Shown: positions 19,839 through 28,979, numbered from the stretch's first letter. The stretch: DNA of 64,000 nt from Sulfitobacter sp. SK011 (GCF_003352065.1 NZ_CP025803.1:3712001-3776000); one strand, 5' to 3'. Made by a program: numbers and translations. The notes: a model not told the origin generated them from the sequence alone.

Positions 19839-21194
19839 ATGACCACAAACGCCGCCCATCCCGTCCGGGTTCCTTTGGTCACTGAACCGTGGGGCATCTT
19901 GAAAAGCCTGCGTATGGCGCGGCGCAATGTGCTAAGCATCATACCCGATATCGCCACCAAACAACCGATCGTATCAGGCAAGACCGGCAAGCGATGGCAT
20001 ATGGTGATGGACCCCGGTGCGATCCGCCATATTCTGCTGGATGGACTTGAGGACTATCCGAAATCCGTCGTGACAAAGAACTTGCTCAAACCTGCCATCG
20101 GCGAATCGCTTTTTATCGCTGAAGGGGCGCATTGGCGCTGGCAACGGCGCGCGGCAGCGCCGGTGTTTTCGCACCGCAACGTGATGAACCTTGCGCCAAT
20201 CATGACCGACGCCGCTGAACGGGCGTGCACACGGATCACCGATGCGGGGCCGCGTGCTGTGAACTTGCTGGATGAAATGGTCACGACCACCTTTGACGTG
20301 ATCGGCGATGTGACGTTTTCCGGCGGCGATACCTTTGATCGCGACAAGGTGCATGGTGCCATTGACGCCTATATCGCCCAAGCCGGCAAGATCAGCCTCT
20401 TTGATATCTTGGGTTTCCCAGACTGGGTGCCGCGCCCCGACAGATTGATGTCAGGCAGCGCGCTGAAGGAAATGAAAGGCATGGCTGACAGCGCGATTGA
20501 GGCACGCTCAAAGCGCGGCCATGAGGGTGTACCGGACCTGCTTGATCTGCTGCTCGAAGGTGTTGACCCAAAGACGGACCGCCGGATGAGCACCGCAGAA
20601 TTACGCGACAACCTTTTGACCTTTATCGTTGCCGGACATGAAACGACGGCGCTGACGCTTGCGTGGTCGATGTATCTGATGGGCTTTGATCAAGAGGCCC
20701 AGACCCGCGCGCGCAAAGAGGCGCAATCGGTTCTTAAAGGGCGTACGGCCACCGGGGATGACGTTGAAAACCTGCCCTATATCCGCATGATCATAGACGA
20801 AGCCCTGCGCATGTATCCGGCTGCCGGGATCATCTCGCGCACAGCGCAGAAGAAAGACACGCTGTGTGATCGCGAAATCTTGCCCGGCGATACGGTGATG
20901 ATTCCGATATATGCGCTGGGTCGGAATGAATTATTGTGGGACGATCCTGACGCCTTTCGTCCCGAACGATTTGCCGACCGCAAGGCGATTGATCGATATG
21001 CCTATCTGCCGTTTGGAGATGGGCCGCGCATTTGCATCGGGGCCAGCTTTGCCTTGCAAGAAGCGGTGATCATTCTGGCGACGTTGTTGTCGCGCTTCAA
21101 ATTCACGCCAGTGGCAGGCAAAGAACCGGAGCCTGTTATGATCCTGACCTTGCGACCCGAAGGGGGCGTTTGGCTGACGGCAGAGCCGGTCTAG
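19839..21194 (+). CDS. Cytochrome P450
   Basis: 451 aa. All hallmark motifs are present: I-helix AGHETT (265-270), K-helix EALR (321-324), the PERF motif and the heme loop FGDGPRICIG with Cys 399 as the iron ligand. No membrane anchor is seen, so it is a soluble bacterial monooxygenase that needs an external redox partner; none is encoded nearby. Length and the FGDGPRICIG heme loop resemble the CYP1xx/BM3-like fatty-acid hydroxylase branch more than CYP101-type enzymes, but the substrate is unknown. AAGGAGC precedes the ATG. Its TAG overlaps the TAG of the convergent M48 gene. Confidence 0.95.
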   Translation: MTTNAAHPVRVPLVTEPWGILKSLRMARRNVLSIIPDIATKQPIVSGKTGKRWHMVMDPGAIRHILLDGLEDYPKSVVTKNLLKPAIGESLFIAEGAHWRWQRRAAAPVFSHRNVMNLAPIMTDAAERACTRITDAGPRAVNLLDEMVTTTFDVIGDVTFSGGDTFDRDKVHGAIDAYIAQAGKISLFDILGFPDWVPRPDRLMSGSALKEMKGMADSAIEARSKRGHEGVPDLLDLLLEGVDPKTDRRMSTAELRDNLLTFIVAGHETTALTLAWSMYLMGFDQEAQTRARKEAQSVLKGRTATGDDVENLPYIRMIIDEALRMYPAAGIISRTAQKKDTLCDREILPGDTVMIPIYALGRNELLWDDPDAFRPERFADRKAIDRYAYLPFGDGPRICIGASFALQEAVIILATLLSRFKFTPVAGKEPEPVMILTLRPEGGVWLTAEPV

Positions 21195-22282
21195 TTACAG
21201 ATCGCTTGCAGCGCCTTCCATTCCGCATCGGTCATAGAGGGCGCATATTTTGCATTCGGATTGACCACTGAGCGGGCCGCATCAATGCGGTCGCCCAGCG
21301 ACGGGTGGCTCAGGAAATGGGCCGCCACACCTTTGCTGTCGCCATATTTGTCGCGTAGATTTGCAAACATATCGCCCAGCGCACCGGGGTTTATCCCTGC
21401 CTGCTCTAACACCCCATGCGCAAACGTGTCCGCACCGATTTCCGCTTTTTGGGAATATTGCGCGCTGATCAACCGTTCCGTCAGGAATAGAACTGCTGCA
21501 CCGCCCGCAAAATCGCCAAACAGCAGACCCAATACCCCAATAGACCCCGCAGAGCGTAATGCGTGCCGGGTCGGATCGCGACTGATCACATGGCCGATTT
21601 CATGGGCCATCACGGCGGCAACTTCGTCAGGTCCGTCCGCCGCATCAATCAGCCCCTGAAAGATCACAACAAATCCGCCGGGCAAGGCAAAGGCATTGAC
21701 CATGTGATGATCAAGCACCGAAACGGTCACATCCTGGCGAAAATCGCGCTTGCCGCTCAGGTCTGCGACCAGACGCTCAAGGACGGCGCTGCCTTCGGGT
21801 GCCTCGCAGACCTCAAGCGGGTTCAAGCCGGTTTCGTCCAGCGCCTCGCGGATATGACCAAAGGTGGCTTCGCCCAGTGCGCGCTCGCCCTCTGCGGGGA
21901 TCAGCACCGCAAGATTATCCGCCAATAACGGGACCAGAAAGCCGACCTGCAATGCCACTGCCCCCACCGCGGCCAATGCCCAAGCAGCCAGACGCCCACG
22001 GCCATGCGGCGGCGCGCGACGGTGCAAATGCGGTATACTGCGCAAGAGTTTCGGGTCTTTCAGCACCAGCCGCGCTACCGGATCATTGACCCATCGCAGG
22101 ATTGCGTTTGTTTTTGCTGCGTTGTCAGGCAGTTGCCTGATCTCAGCAAGGGGCCAGCGAACCGTTGTGTCATCGTCCAGCCTAAGTTCAAGAGTGTCGC
22201 CGGAAATCATTGGCTGAACCGATTGGGCCACCGGCGTATCACCGTCGAAATAATGCGCGCGCGCGGGCATCAGGCCACTCAT
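21191..22282 (-). CDS. M48-family metallopeptidase with N-terminal DUF7092-like domain
   Basis: 363 aa. An N-terminal small domain (YFDGDTPVAQSV, then LELRLDDDTTVRWPLAEIRQL) precedes one membrane helix (about residues 99-120) and the zinc peptidase domain with HEIGH at 227-231 and a downstream EIGADTFA as the third ligand region. It resembles Oma1/BepA-like membrane-associated proteases that act in envelope protein quality control. The start overlaps the stop of the DUF898 gene by 4 bp (ATGA), so the two are translationally coupled and probably work together. Confidence 0.88.
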   Translation of the reverse strand: MSGLMPARAHYFDGDTPVAQSVQPMISGDTLELRLDDDTTVRWPLAEIRQLPDNAAKTNAILRWVNDPVARLVLKDPKLLRSIPHLHRRAPPHGRGRLAAWALAAVGAVALQVGFLVPLLADNLAVLIPAEGERALGEATFGHIREALDETGLNPLEVCEAPEGSAVLERLVADLSGKRDFRQDVTVSVLDHHMVNAFALPGGFVVIFQGLIDAADGPDEVAAVMAHEIGHVISRDPTRHALRSAGSIGVLGLLFGDFAGGAAVLFLTERLISAQYSQKAEIGADTFAHGVLEQAGINPGALGDMFANLRDKYGDSKGVAAHFLSHPSLGDRIDAARSVVNPNAKYAPSMTDAEWKALQAICN

Positions 22283-23640
22283 ATCGCGGCCCCCAGATCA
22301 AGCGCCTCGGCAAAGCCTTCGGCCTGCGCCAGTTCGTCGCGCGCGCGTTGGCTGATGTTCGCAATTCCGACGGTCGCTGGCAGTGTGGTGGTCAGCGCCA
22401 TATGCCGCATGATCGGAAAGGTGACGAAAGTGTTGTGCAAAACGCCCCACATCAGGAAAACAGCCAAATACATGACCCCCAGCAAGACCAGGGAAAGCCA
22501 GCGCGGCCAGTCCGAAAACGGGCTTGAACCCGCAGCATCAGGCGACAGGAGAATGCCATAGCCAAAGAATGCTGCGGCCATAAAAACCATCAGACCGATC
22601 CCGATGACCAGCGCCAAATAAGCGATGAAATTACCCCACACATAAATCATGGTGATGCGCGGACCTTTAAGTGCGGATGCAAAGGCAATGCCATCCGCGC
22701 TCTTGTGATTTGCCATCAGGCGTTTGGCGACCCAACGGTAATGAATGGCCCCGTAGATCAAGCTTGAGAAACACACAGGCACCAACCAAAGACGCATCGG
22801 ATCGTTCAACCCAAGTGCCGCATTTCGCCCCTCAATAACGGCATCCAACTGGCCCAGAAAAACATCAAAGTTTTCCGGCATGTCGCCCAAGACTGGCGCA
22901 AACCACAAAAGCCAAAGCGCCGTTCCCAAGCTTGCCAACACTGCGATGATAAACGGGGCCGCCGCCTTGTAAAGCATGGTCCACCGCCCACCCTGCACCA
23001 GCTTTGCAGACCCAAAAAAGGTACGATCCGTGCGGTATTTCTCTAACAGAAATGTCATGCGGGGCCACAAGAGACCAAGGCTCACAATCGTCAATGCCCA
23101 GTGCAGCAGCGCGCGTCCCGCATAGCCCCATGCGCCTTTTTCCAAACCAAACCGCACGCCCCGCCACCGGGTCCGCGCCAGCACATAGCGACGTGCGCGG
23201 TAACGGGCGTAAAACCAAATGGGAATCACTCCGACAAGGCTCGCCAGATATCCCAACCAGGAAGAATTGAAGACCGAAAAGCTGACAAACATCAGCAGTA
23301 AATTCACAATGCCGATGTAGAACGTCAGGATCACCACCGCGATAAAAAACCCCAACAGCTTTTCCATGGGATCACCGACATATTCCAGCGGATGGCCGCC
23401 GGGCCGGATCGCCGACCAATACCAGCGGCGCAGGCGGGTCTTCATCCAGAACCGATAGAAGCCCAGGGTCAGAATGGTGAAAAAGCCGGTCTTTAACGCA
23501 AGCCAGAACAGCGCACCACGTTTGCCGACAAAATCCACAGCCATGACATCAGCCTTTGGCGGCTCAGACACCGGTGGCTCAATCCTCATTTTCGGGCTGG
23601 CAGCTGTCCAAGGGCCGCGCGGCGCAGGCGTATCGCTCAT
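22279..23640 (-). CDS. DUF898 (YjgN-family) membrane protein
   Basis: 453 aa. Repeated units with the family pattern (FWLALKTGFFTILTLGFYRFW, then RTRWRGVRFGLEKGAWGYA) and multiple transmembrane helices identify the YjgN/DUF898 family, an inner-membrane protein of unknown function. It begins 15 bases after parC ends and overlaps the M48 peptidase gene by 4 bp, giving a parC-DUF898-M48 operon. Pairing of DUF898 with an M48 peptidase suggests a shared envelope function; this is inference. Confidence 0.85.
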   Translation of the reverse strand: MSDTPAPRGPWTAASPKMRIEPPVSEPPKADVMAVDFVGKRGALFWLALKTGFFTILTLGFYRFWMKTRLRRWYWSAIRPGGHPLEYVGDPMEKLLGFFIAVVILTFYIGIVNLLLMFVSFSVFNSSWLGYLASLVGVIPIWFYARYRARRYVLARTRWRGVRFGLEKGAWGYAGRALLHWALTIVSLGLLWPRMTFLLEKYRTDRTFFGSAKLVQGGRWTMLYKAAAPFIIAVLASLGTALWLLWFAPVLGDMPENFDVFLGQLDAVIEGRNAALGLNDPMRLWLVPVCFSSLIYGAIHYRWVAKRLMANHKSADGIAFASALKGPRITMIYVWGNFIAYLALVIGIGLMVFMAAAFFGYGILLSPDAAGSSPFSDWPRWLSLVLLGVMYLAVFLMWGVLHNTFVTFPIMRHMALTTTLPATVGIANISQRARDELAQAEGFAEALDLGAAI

Positions 23641-23655
23641 AACGCCCGGTCCCGA

Positions 23656-25962
23656 TCAGTTGAATTTATTGTCACGCGGGAACCCACGCGGGGCCATGCG
23701 CCCCGCACTGGCCCTTTTGCCGGACCATTCGGCCAAGTCCACCTCTGTGCGGGTGCGACCCGCCGGATCAAGCCAGCTCAGCCCCTGCGCGCTGTCATAG
23801 GTGGTGGCATCAGACAGCCCACCGTCTTTGTATTTCTGCAAACGCACGCCTTTGCCCCGCCCCATTTCAGGCAGTTCATCAAGGCCGAATACCAACACTT
23901 TGCGATTCTCGCCCACTGTTGCCACGCTGTCGCCTCTGACCGGGCGACACACCCGTGCAGATACATCGCCGCGCACATTCAGCACCTGCTTGCCACTGCG
24001 GGTCTGGGCAATCACATCGTCTTCGGGCACCACAAATCCATCGCCTGCACTGGATACCACCAAAAGTTTGCGGCCCTGCTGGTGGATGAACAATGCGACA
24101 ATCTGGGCCTCGTTCGGCAAATCAACGATCAGGCGCAATGGTTCGCCCATCCCCCGCCCACCGGGCAGGTTTGAGGCGGAAACTGTGTAAAAACGCCCGT
24201 TTGATCCAAACGCCAGCAGCCGGTCCGTGGTTTCAGCGTGAAAAATAAATCGCGGTCCGTCTCCGTCTTTAAATTTCAGTTCGCGGTTGAGATCAATGTG
24301 GCCGGTCATCGCTCTGATCCAGCCCATCTGGCTGCACACAACGGTGATCGGCTCACGGTCAATCATCGCCTCAATGGGCACATCTTCAACTTCACCAGCC
24401 TCGGCAAATGTCGTGCGCCGTGCACCACCGTGCCAATCCTTGCCAAATTGTTTTTTGGTTTCGCGCAACTGGTCGGTGATGCTGTTCCATTGCAGGGCAT
24501 CACTTTCCAGCAGGTCCTCAAGTCCTGCGCGTTCTTCCATCAACGCGGATTGTTCGCGCAGCAGTTCCAGTTCTTCCAAGCGCCGCAAGGACCGCAAACG
24601 CATGTTCAGGATCGCATCAACCTGCACCTCGCTCAGCGAAGGTTCGGTTGCCGGAGCCGGGGACACATAATCTGCCTCATCGCGGGCCCGGACGTGATCA
24701 AGCCCCCAGTCCTCGCGCATCAGTGCGGCCTTTGGATCGTCATCATAGCGGATAACATCAATCACCCGATCTAGATTGAGGAATGCAACGATGAAGCCTT
24801 CCAGAACTTCCAAACGATGGTCGATCTTTTCCACACGGTGGATCGAGCGGCGTTGCAACACCTCACGGCGGTGATCAAGAAAGGCGCGCAGCACCTCTTT
24901 CATGCTGCAGACTTTGGGCGTCAGCCCGTCAATCAACACGTTCATGTTCAGCGAAAAACGCACCTCAAGGTCCGAGTTGCGAAAAAGCATGCCCATCAGC
25001 ACATCGGGATCCACATTCTTGGACCGCGGTTCAATGATCATCCGCACATCTTCTGCAGATTCGTCGCGCACATCCCCAAGGATCGGGATTTTCTTAGTCT
25101 GGATCAGATCGGCGATCTTTTCGATCAGCTTGGATTTCTGCACCTGATAGGGGATTTCTGTGATGACAATCTGCCAGACACCGCGCCCCAGATCCTCAAC
25201 AGCCCAACGGCACCGCAGGCGGAATCCACCTTTTCCGGTGCGATAGGCTGACGCGATATTTTCGGGCGGTTCAACAATCACGCCACCTGTCGGGAAATCC
25301 GGCCCCGGCACGTAGTTCAGCAGTGTGTCGTCGCGGGCATCGGGCGTCTTGATCAGGTGGATACAAGCGTCACACAGCTCCGCAATATTATGCGGAGGGA
25401 TGTTCGTCGCCATCCCCACGGCAATGCCGGATGACCCGTTTGCCAACAGGTTTGGAAACTGCGCGGGCAGCACGACCGGTTCGGTCAGCGTGCCATCATA
25501 ATTTTCACGAAAATCAACGGCGTTTTCGGTCAGCCCGTCCAACATCGCCTCGGCCACGGCCGTCATGCGTGCTTCGGTATAGCGGCTTGCGGCGGGGTTA
25601 TCGCCGTCGATGTTGCCAAAGTTCCCTTGCCCATCAACCAGCGGATACCGCACGTTGAAGTCTTGGGCCAAACGCGCCATCGCATCGTAAATCGCCGCGT
25701 CACCATGCGGGTGATAGTTACCCATCACATCGCCGCTGATCTTTGCCGACTTGCGAAAGCCCCCATCAGAGGCCAATCGCAATTCGCGCATTGCATAGAG
25801 GATTCGGCGGTGAACAGGCTTGAGCCCGTCACGCGCATCCGGCAATGCGCGGTGCATAATCGTCGAAAGCGCATAGGTCAGATAGCGATCACCAAGCGCG
25901 AGGCGCAGGGGTTCGGACACCTCTTTTGGGTCCAAGTTTGGGGGATCACCGAGTTCTGACAT
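23656..25962 (-). CDS. parC: DNA topoisomerase IV subunit A
   Basis: 768 aa, too short for GyrA and with a divergent C-terminal beta-pinwheel, so ParC. Catalytic Tyr 128 lies in SRYTEARM. It decatenates daughter chromosomes together with ParE. In the quinolone-interacting helix, HPHGDAAIYDAM, the residue matching E. coli Ser80 is Ala 89 and that matching Glu84 is Asp 93. The ATG at 25962 (MSELGDPPNLDPKEVSEPL) gives the normal N-terminus; a start 41 codons upstream would add a sequence without family character. Confidence 0.95.
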   Translation of the reverse strand: MSELGDPPNLDPKEVSEPLRLALGDRYLTYALSTIMHRALPDARDGLKPVHRRILYAMRELRLASDGGFRKSAKISGDVMGNYHPHGDAAIYDAMARLAQDFNVRYPLVDGQGNFGNIDGDNPAASRYTEARMTAVAEAMLDGLTENAVDFRENYDGTLTEPVVLPAQFPNLLANGSSGIAVGMATNIPPHNIAELCDACIHLIKTPDARDDTLLNYVPGPDFPTGGVIVEPPENIASAYRTGKGGFRLRCRWAVEDLGRGVWQIVITEIPYQVQKSKLIEKIADLIQTKKIPILGDVRDESAEDVRMIIEPRSKNVDPDVLMGMLFRNSDLEVRFSLNMNVLIDGLTPKVCSMKEVLRAFLDHRREVLQRRSIHRVEKIDHRLEVLEGFIVAFLNLDRVIDVIRYDDDPKAALMREDWGLDHVRARDEADYVSPAPATEPSLSEVQVDAILNMRLRSLRRLEELELLREQSALMEERAGLEDLLESDALQWNSITDQLRETKKQFGKDWHGGARRTTFAEAGEVEDVPIEAMIDREPITVVCSQMGWIRAMTGHIDLNRELKFKDGDGPRFIFHAETTDRLLAFGSNGRFYTVSASNLPGGRGMGEPLRLIVDLPNEAQIVALFIHQQGRKLLVVSSAGDGFVVPEDDVIAQTRSGKQVLNVRGDVSARVCRPVRGDSVATVGENRKVLVFGLDELPEMGRGKGVRLQKYKDGGLSDATTYDSAQGLSWLDPAGRTRTEVDLAEWSGKRASAGRMAPRGFPRDNKFN

Positions 25963-26162
25963 AGATGCTGTGTAGCCAAGGGCGCGACAGGCGGCAAGCG
26001 GATGATTGCACCCTTTGTGTAAAGCCGGCGACCAACTGCGGCAGCCCTGCCACGGGAAGAGTTTATTACAATTCCCCCTGCACAAAATATTAACAATTTG
26101 CTATTGGAACGTTTGAAGAAGTTTTGTGTTAGTATCCAAGTTAGATGTTCTGGGGTTCGGTA

Positions 26163-26813
26163 ATGAAGAAATTTATTTTAGTCACTTTTGGTTTTCTGGG
26201 TTGGGCGTTCTATGAAATGAGCGGCGGCGCTGAGTTTGAACCAGCAAGTGTGCGTATGGCCAGATTGAACCCTGTCGCAGAAACCCAAACGCCCGTTCAG
26301 GCCGAGATGGTGCAAGAGATACCGACCGAGACTATTATCGCCGAGGCACCCGTGACGTTCGTGGACACCGATCCACCGCTCGATAACACCGTAACACGTG
26401 TGGCCCTGAACCTGACATCTTTGCAGGACGTTCTGACAGAAGCAGACCCGATCGAGCCGGCACTTGAAGCAACGGGAAAAGACGACACTGGCGTACCCCA
26501 AAATGTAGGTGTCTTGGTGTCATCCGCCGATACCCCTGCGATCATTCCGAGCCTGATTGCCCCGAACGAAGGCGTGGCGGCTGATCAGACTGCAAATCTT
26601 GCATCATCGAGTGTGGGGGATGTGCGTACTGTGTCTGCAAACCGGGTGAATGTGCGGGGCGGGCCGGGCACAGATTTCGACGTCGTGACCAAACTGGTGC
26701 GCGGTGACGCGGTGGAAGTATTGCAAGACAACGGTGACGGCTGGGTCAAGATGCGCACCCTTGATGGCGGCCCCGAAGGATGGATGGCGGATTTCCTTTT
26801 GGTGGGCGGTTAA
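26163..26813 (+). CDS. Exported/anchored protein with C-terminal bacterial SH3 domain
   Basis: 216 aa. The N-terminal hydrophobic segment (KKFILVTFGFLGWAFYEM) is a signal anchor. A long low-complexity, acidic, Thr/Pro/Val-rich linker of about 130 residues follows, then an SH3b domain (ANRVNVRGGPGTDFDVVTKLVRG, ending GWMADFLLVGG). Such domains usually bind peptidoglycan peptides in the periplasm. An alternative ATG six codons upstream (MFWGSV) is possible. The gene is monocistronic, with a terminator-like hairpin 63 bases downstream. Confidence 0.85.
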   Translation: MKKFILVTFGFLGWAFYEMSGGAEFEPASVRMARLNPVAETQTPVQAEMVQEIPTETIIAEAPVTFVDTDPPLDNTVTRVALNLTSLQDVLTEADPIEPALEATGKDDTGVPQNVGVLVSSADTPAIIPSLIAPNEGVAADQTANLASSSVGDVRTVSANRVNVRGGPGTDFDVVTKLVRGDAVEVLQDNGDGWVKMRTLDGGPEGWMADFLLVGG

Positions 26814-26856
26814 GCTTCCGTTAATCCGTTGAACTCACGCGATGCTTGTTGTGTTT

Positions 26857-26876
26857 CGCGCAATGACGCGCAATGA
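26857..26876. repeat. Tandem 10-bp repeat CGCGCAATGA x2
   Basis: Two perfect, directly adjacent copies of CGCGCAATGA lie 28 bases before the short-chain dehydrogenase ATG. A near-copy of the arrangement (GGCGCAATGT CGCGCAATAA) occurs at 29049-29068 upstream of etfB. Ten-base phasing suits a regulator binding one face of the helix, but no known operator is recognised. Confidence 0.5.
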
Positions 26877-26903
26877 AAGGTCTCCAACTTGGGGGCCTTT
26901 TTT
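26876..26903 (+). terminator. Terminator-like hairpin ending at the ATG of the next gene
   Basis: AAAGGTCTCC, loop AACTT, GGGGGCCTTT, then TTT: a 10-pair stem (two G-T pairs) with six T residues in all, placed after the SH3 gene. The T run runs directly into the ATG at 26904. It also hides the only purine-rich stretch (GGGGG) that could serve as ribosome binding site for the dehydrogenase. Confidence 0.65.
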
Positions 26904-27731
26904 ATGTCTGCTAAATCCATCCTGATCACCGGCTGTTCCAGTGGCATCGGCTATGCCGCGGCCCATGGCCTGCGCGCACGGGGCTGGCGGGTATTCGCGG
27001 CATGCAGGCAACAGTCCGATTGTGACCGCCTTGCAGCAGAAGGGTTCGATGCACCCCTTTTGGACTACACCGATGAGGACACCATTCACGCGACCATTGC
27101 CCATGTGCTGGCGCAAACGGGCGGCACATTGGACGCGGTATTCAACAACGGTGCACACGGGTTGCCCGGTGCGGTGGAAGATTTGCCCACCGCAGCTTTG
27201 CGCGAAATATTCGAGAGCAACTTTTTTGGCTGGCACACGCTGACCCGTGCTTTGATCCCTGTGATGCGCAAACAGGGGCACGGTCGAATTGTGCAATGTT
27301 CCTCTGTCCTGGGGTTCGTCACCATGCCCTGGCGCGGTGCCTATAACGCAACCAAATTCGCCCTTGAAGGGCTGACCGATACCCTGCGCATCGAAATGCG
27401 CGATACCAATATTGACGTGATCTTGATTGAGCCGGGCCCTATCACGTCAAAAATTCGGGTGAATTCGATCCCGCATTATGAACGCTGGATTGACTGGAAA
27501 TCATCAATCCGCGCAGAGCAATATCAGACAACTCTGAACAAGCGTCTTTACGAATCGTCTGGCCCGGACCGGTTTGAATTGCCCGCAGATGCTGTGGTCA
27601 AGAAACTGGTTCATGCGGTCGAAGCGCGCCATGCCAAGGCGCGGTATTACGTCACAACCCCCACCCATATTGCTGGTGTATTACGCCGTATTCTGCCAAC
27701 AAAGGCGCTGGATTGGGTACTGGGTCGCTAA
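26904..27731 (+). CDS. Short-chain dehydrogenase/reductase (SDR)
   Basis: 275 aa. Classical SDR: the TGCSSGIG cofactor loop at the N-terminus, FNNGAHG, the Ser of CSSVLG and the YNATK catalytic Tyr/Lys motif. ACRQ after the second strand suggests NADP preference. The long tail after EPGPITSKI resembles SDRs annotated as DltE-like or steroid-dehydrogenase-like; the substrate is unknown. The Rossmann strand begins right after MSAKS, which fixes the ATG at 26904 despite its odd position immediately behind a terminator-like hairpin. Confidence 0.9.
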   Translation: MSAKSILITGCSSGIGYAAAHGLRARGWRVFAACRQQSDCDRLAAEGFDAPLLDYTDEDTIHATIAHVLAQTGGTLDAVFNNGAHGLPGAVEDLPTAALREIFESNFFGWHTLTRALIPVMRKQGHGRIVQCSSVLGFVTMPWRGAYNATKFALEGLTDTLRIEMRDTNIDVILIEPGPITSKIRVNSIPHYERWIDWKSSIRAEQYQTTLNKRLYESSGPDRFELPADAVVKKLVHAVEARHAKARYYVTTPTHIAGVLRRILPTKALDWVLGR

Positions 27732-27788
27732 AAAAGGTTGCGCAATGGCGCTTGCCCGCTACATCTGCGGGCAACAAAGGATAGTCTT

Positions 27789-27995
27789 ATGCCCTCTGAT
27801 CCCCTTTTTGTCATTGTCGTGCTGGCCGTTTTGCTGGTTGTTGTGGTGCTGATGTTTGGCCTTGGCGGTTTCGCCGGAGGCGGCGCGTTTAACAAGCGCA
27901 ATGCCAACAAGATCATGCGGCTGCGCCTGATCACGCAGTTCATCGCGGTGGTGCTGATCGTGGCCTATGTCTACCTGCGCAAGGATGTCGGTTGA
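27789..27995 (+). CDS. Small HIG1-like twin transmembrane protein
   Basis: 68 aa. Two hydrophobic helices flank the GGFAGGGAFNKRNANKIMRLR loop. This matches the alphaproteobacterial twin-transmembrane/HIG1-domain proteins (compare the mitochondrial respiratory supercomplex factors with the same RxNxxMRxR type loop). AAAGGA seven bases before the ATG supports the start at 27789. Its stop overlaps the start of the adenosyltransferase gene by one base, so the two are cotranscribed. Confidence 0.8.
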   Translation: MPSDPLFVIVVLAVLLVVVVLMFGLGGFAGGGAFNKRNANKIMRLRLITQFIAVVLIVAYVYLRKDVG

Positions 27996-28567
27996 TGGTT
28001 GTTCTCAATAAAATCTACACCCGCACAGGGGACGCAGGGACAACCGCTTTGGGCAATGGTGAGCGCGTCGCCAAGCATAATGCGCGAGTCGAAGCTTATG
28101 GCACCTCAGATGAGTTAAATTGTTTTGTTGGCGTTGCACGGCTTGAGGCGACCGGTGAAACCGACGCTGCATTATCCCGCATTCAAAACGATCTCTTTGA
28201 TTTGGGTGCCGATCTGTGCCGCCCCGACATGGATGCTGACAAAGATGCGGAATACCCGCCCCTGCGCATGGCTGCCGAGCAGGTTGACCGGCTTGAGCGC
28301 GAGATTGACGTGATGAACGCCGATCTGCAGCCACTGCGCAGCTTTATTTTGCCGGGTGGCAAAGCATTGGCAGCGCATCTGCACGTTTGCCGCACAGTGG
28401 CACGGCGCGCCGAACGCTTGGCGGTGTTTCTTGCAGAAGACGAACCAATCAATCCATCGGCGGTAAGGTACCTCAACCGATTAAGCGATTGGTTCTTTGT
28501 CGCCGCGCGCATGGCAAATAACGGCGGCAAGGATGATGTGCTGTGGGTTCCGGGCGCGAACCGTTGA
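27995..28567 (+). CDS. Corrinoid adenosyltransferase (PduO type)
   Basis: 190 aa. KIYTRTGDAGTTALGNGERVAK is the PduO-type ATP-binding N-terminus; YGTSDELNCFVG and the C-terminal CRTVARRAERL/RYLNRLSDWFF helices complete the signature. It adenosylates cob(I)alamin to make coenzyme B12, which methylmalonyl-CoA and ethylmalonyl-CoA mutases need. The start codon shares a base with the preceding stop (TGATG). Confidence 0.95.
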   Translation: MVVLNKIYTRTGDAGTTALGNGERVAKHNARVEAYGTSDELNCFVGVARLEATGETDAALSRIQNDLFDLGADLCRPDMDADKDAEYPPLRMAAEQVDRLEREIDVMNADLQPLRSFILPGGKALAAHLHVCRTVARRAERLAVFLAEDEPINPSAVRYLNRLSDWFFVAARMANNGGKDDVLWVPGANR

Positions 28568-28613
28568 ACGTCGTACATAACCTAAACGCGTGAGATACAA
28601 AATCGGCTAGGTT

Positions 28614-28979
28614 TCAAGGCGCTACGGGTTCCCAAAGCTCAATAGCGTTGCCTTCCAGGTCACTGAGATGCGCAAATTTCCCGATGCCCGGCATATCATC
28701 CAGCCGTTTCACCGCAATGCCTGCCTTATCTAACTGCCGCATCATCGCCTCCAGATCGGCAACCCGGAAATTAAGCATGAACGATTTGTCAGCCGGGAAA
28801 TAATCTGTATCAGCCGCAAAAGGCGCGAAAACTGTCGGTCCGCCTTCGGCCATCCAGGGAAGGCTCTCAGCATCTGTGGGGACGGGATCAATACCAAGAT
28901 GATCATTGTACCATTTGGCCAGCGATTGCGCATCGCCCGACCGAAAGAAAAACCCGCCGAATCCCAAAACCTTTTCCAT
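28614..28979 (-). CDS. VOC-family (glyoxalase/bleomycin-resistance fold) protein
   Basis: 121 aa. One VOC module pair: GFGGFFFRSGDAQSLAKWYNDHLGI at the N-terminus and HLSDLEGNAIELWEPV at the C-terminus, with the Glu of ELWEP as the likely metal ligand. Metal-dependent lyase, dioxygenase or binding protein; substrate unknown. AAGGAG six bases before the ATG at 28979 decides the start. It is divergent from etfBA. Confidence 0.85.
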   Translation of the reverse strand: MEKVLGFGGFFFRSGDAQSLAKWYNDHLGIDPVPTDAESLPWMAEGGPTVFAPFAADTDYFPADKSFMLNFRVADLEAMMRQLDKAGIAVKRLDDMPGIGKFAHLSDLEGNAIELWEPVAP

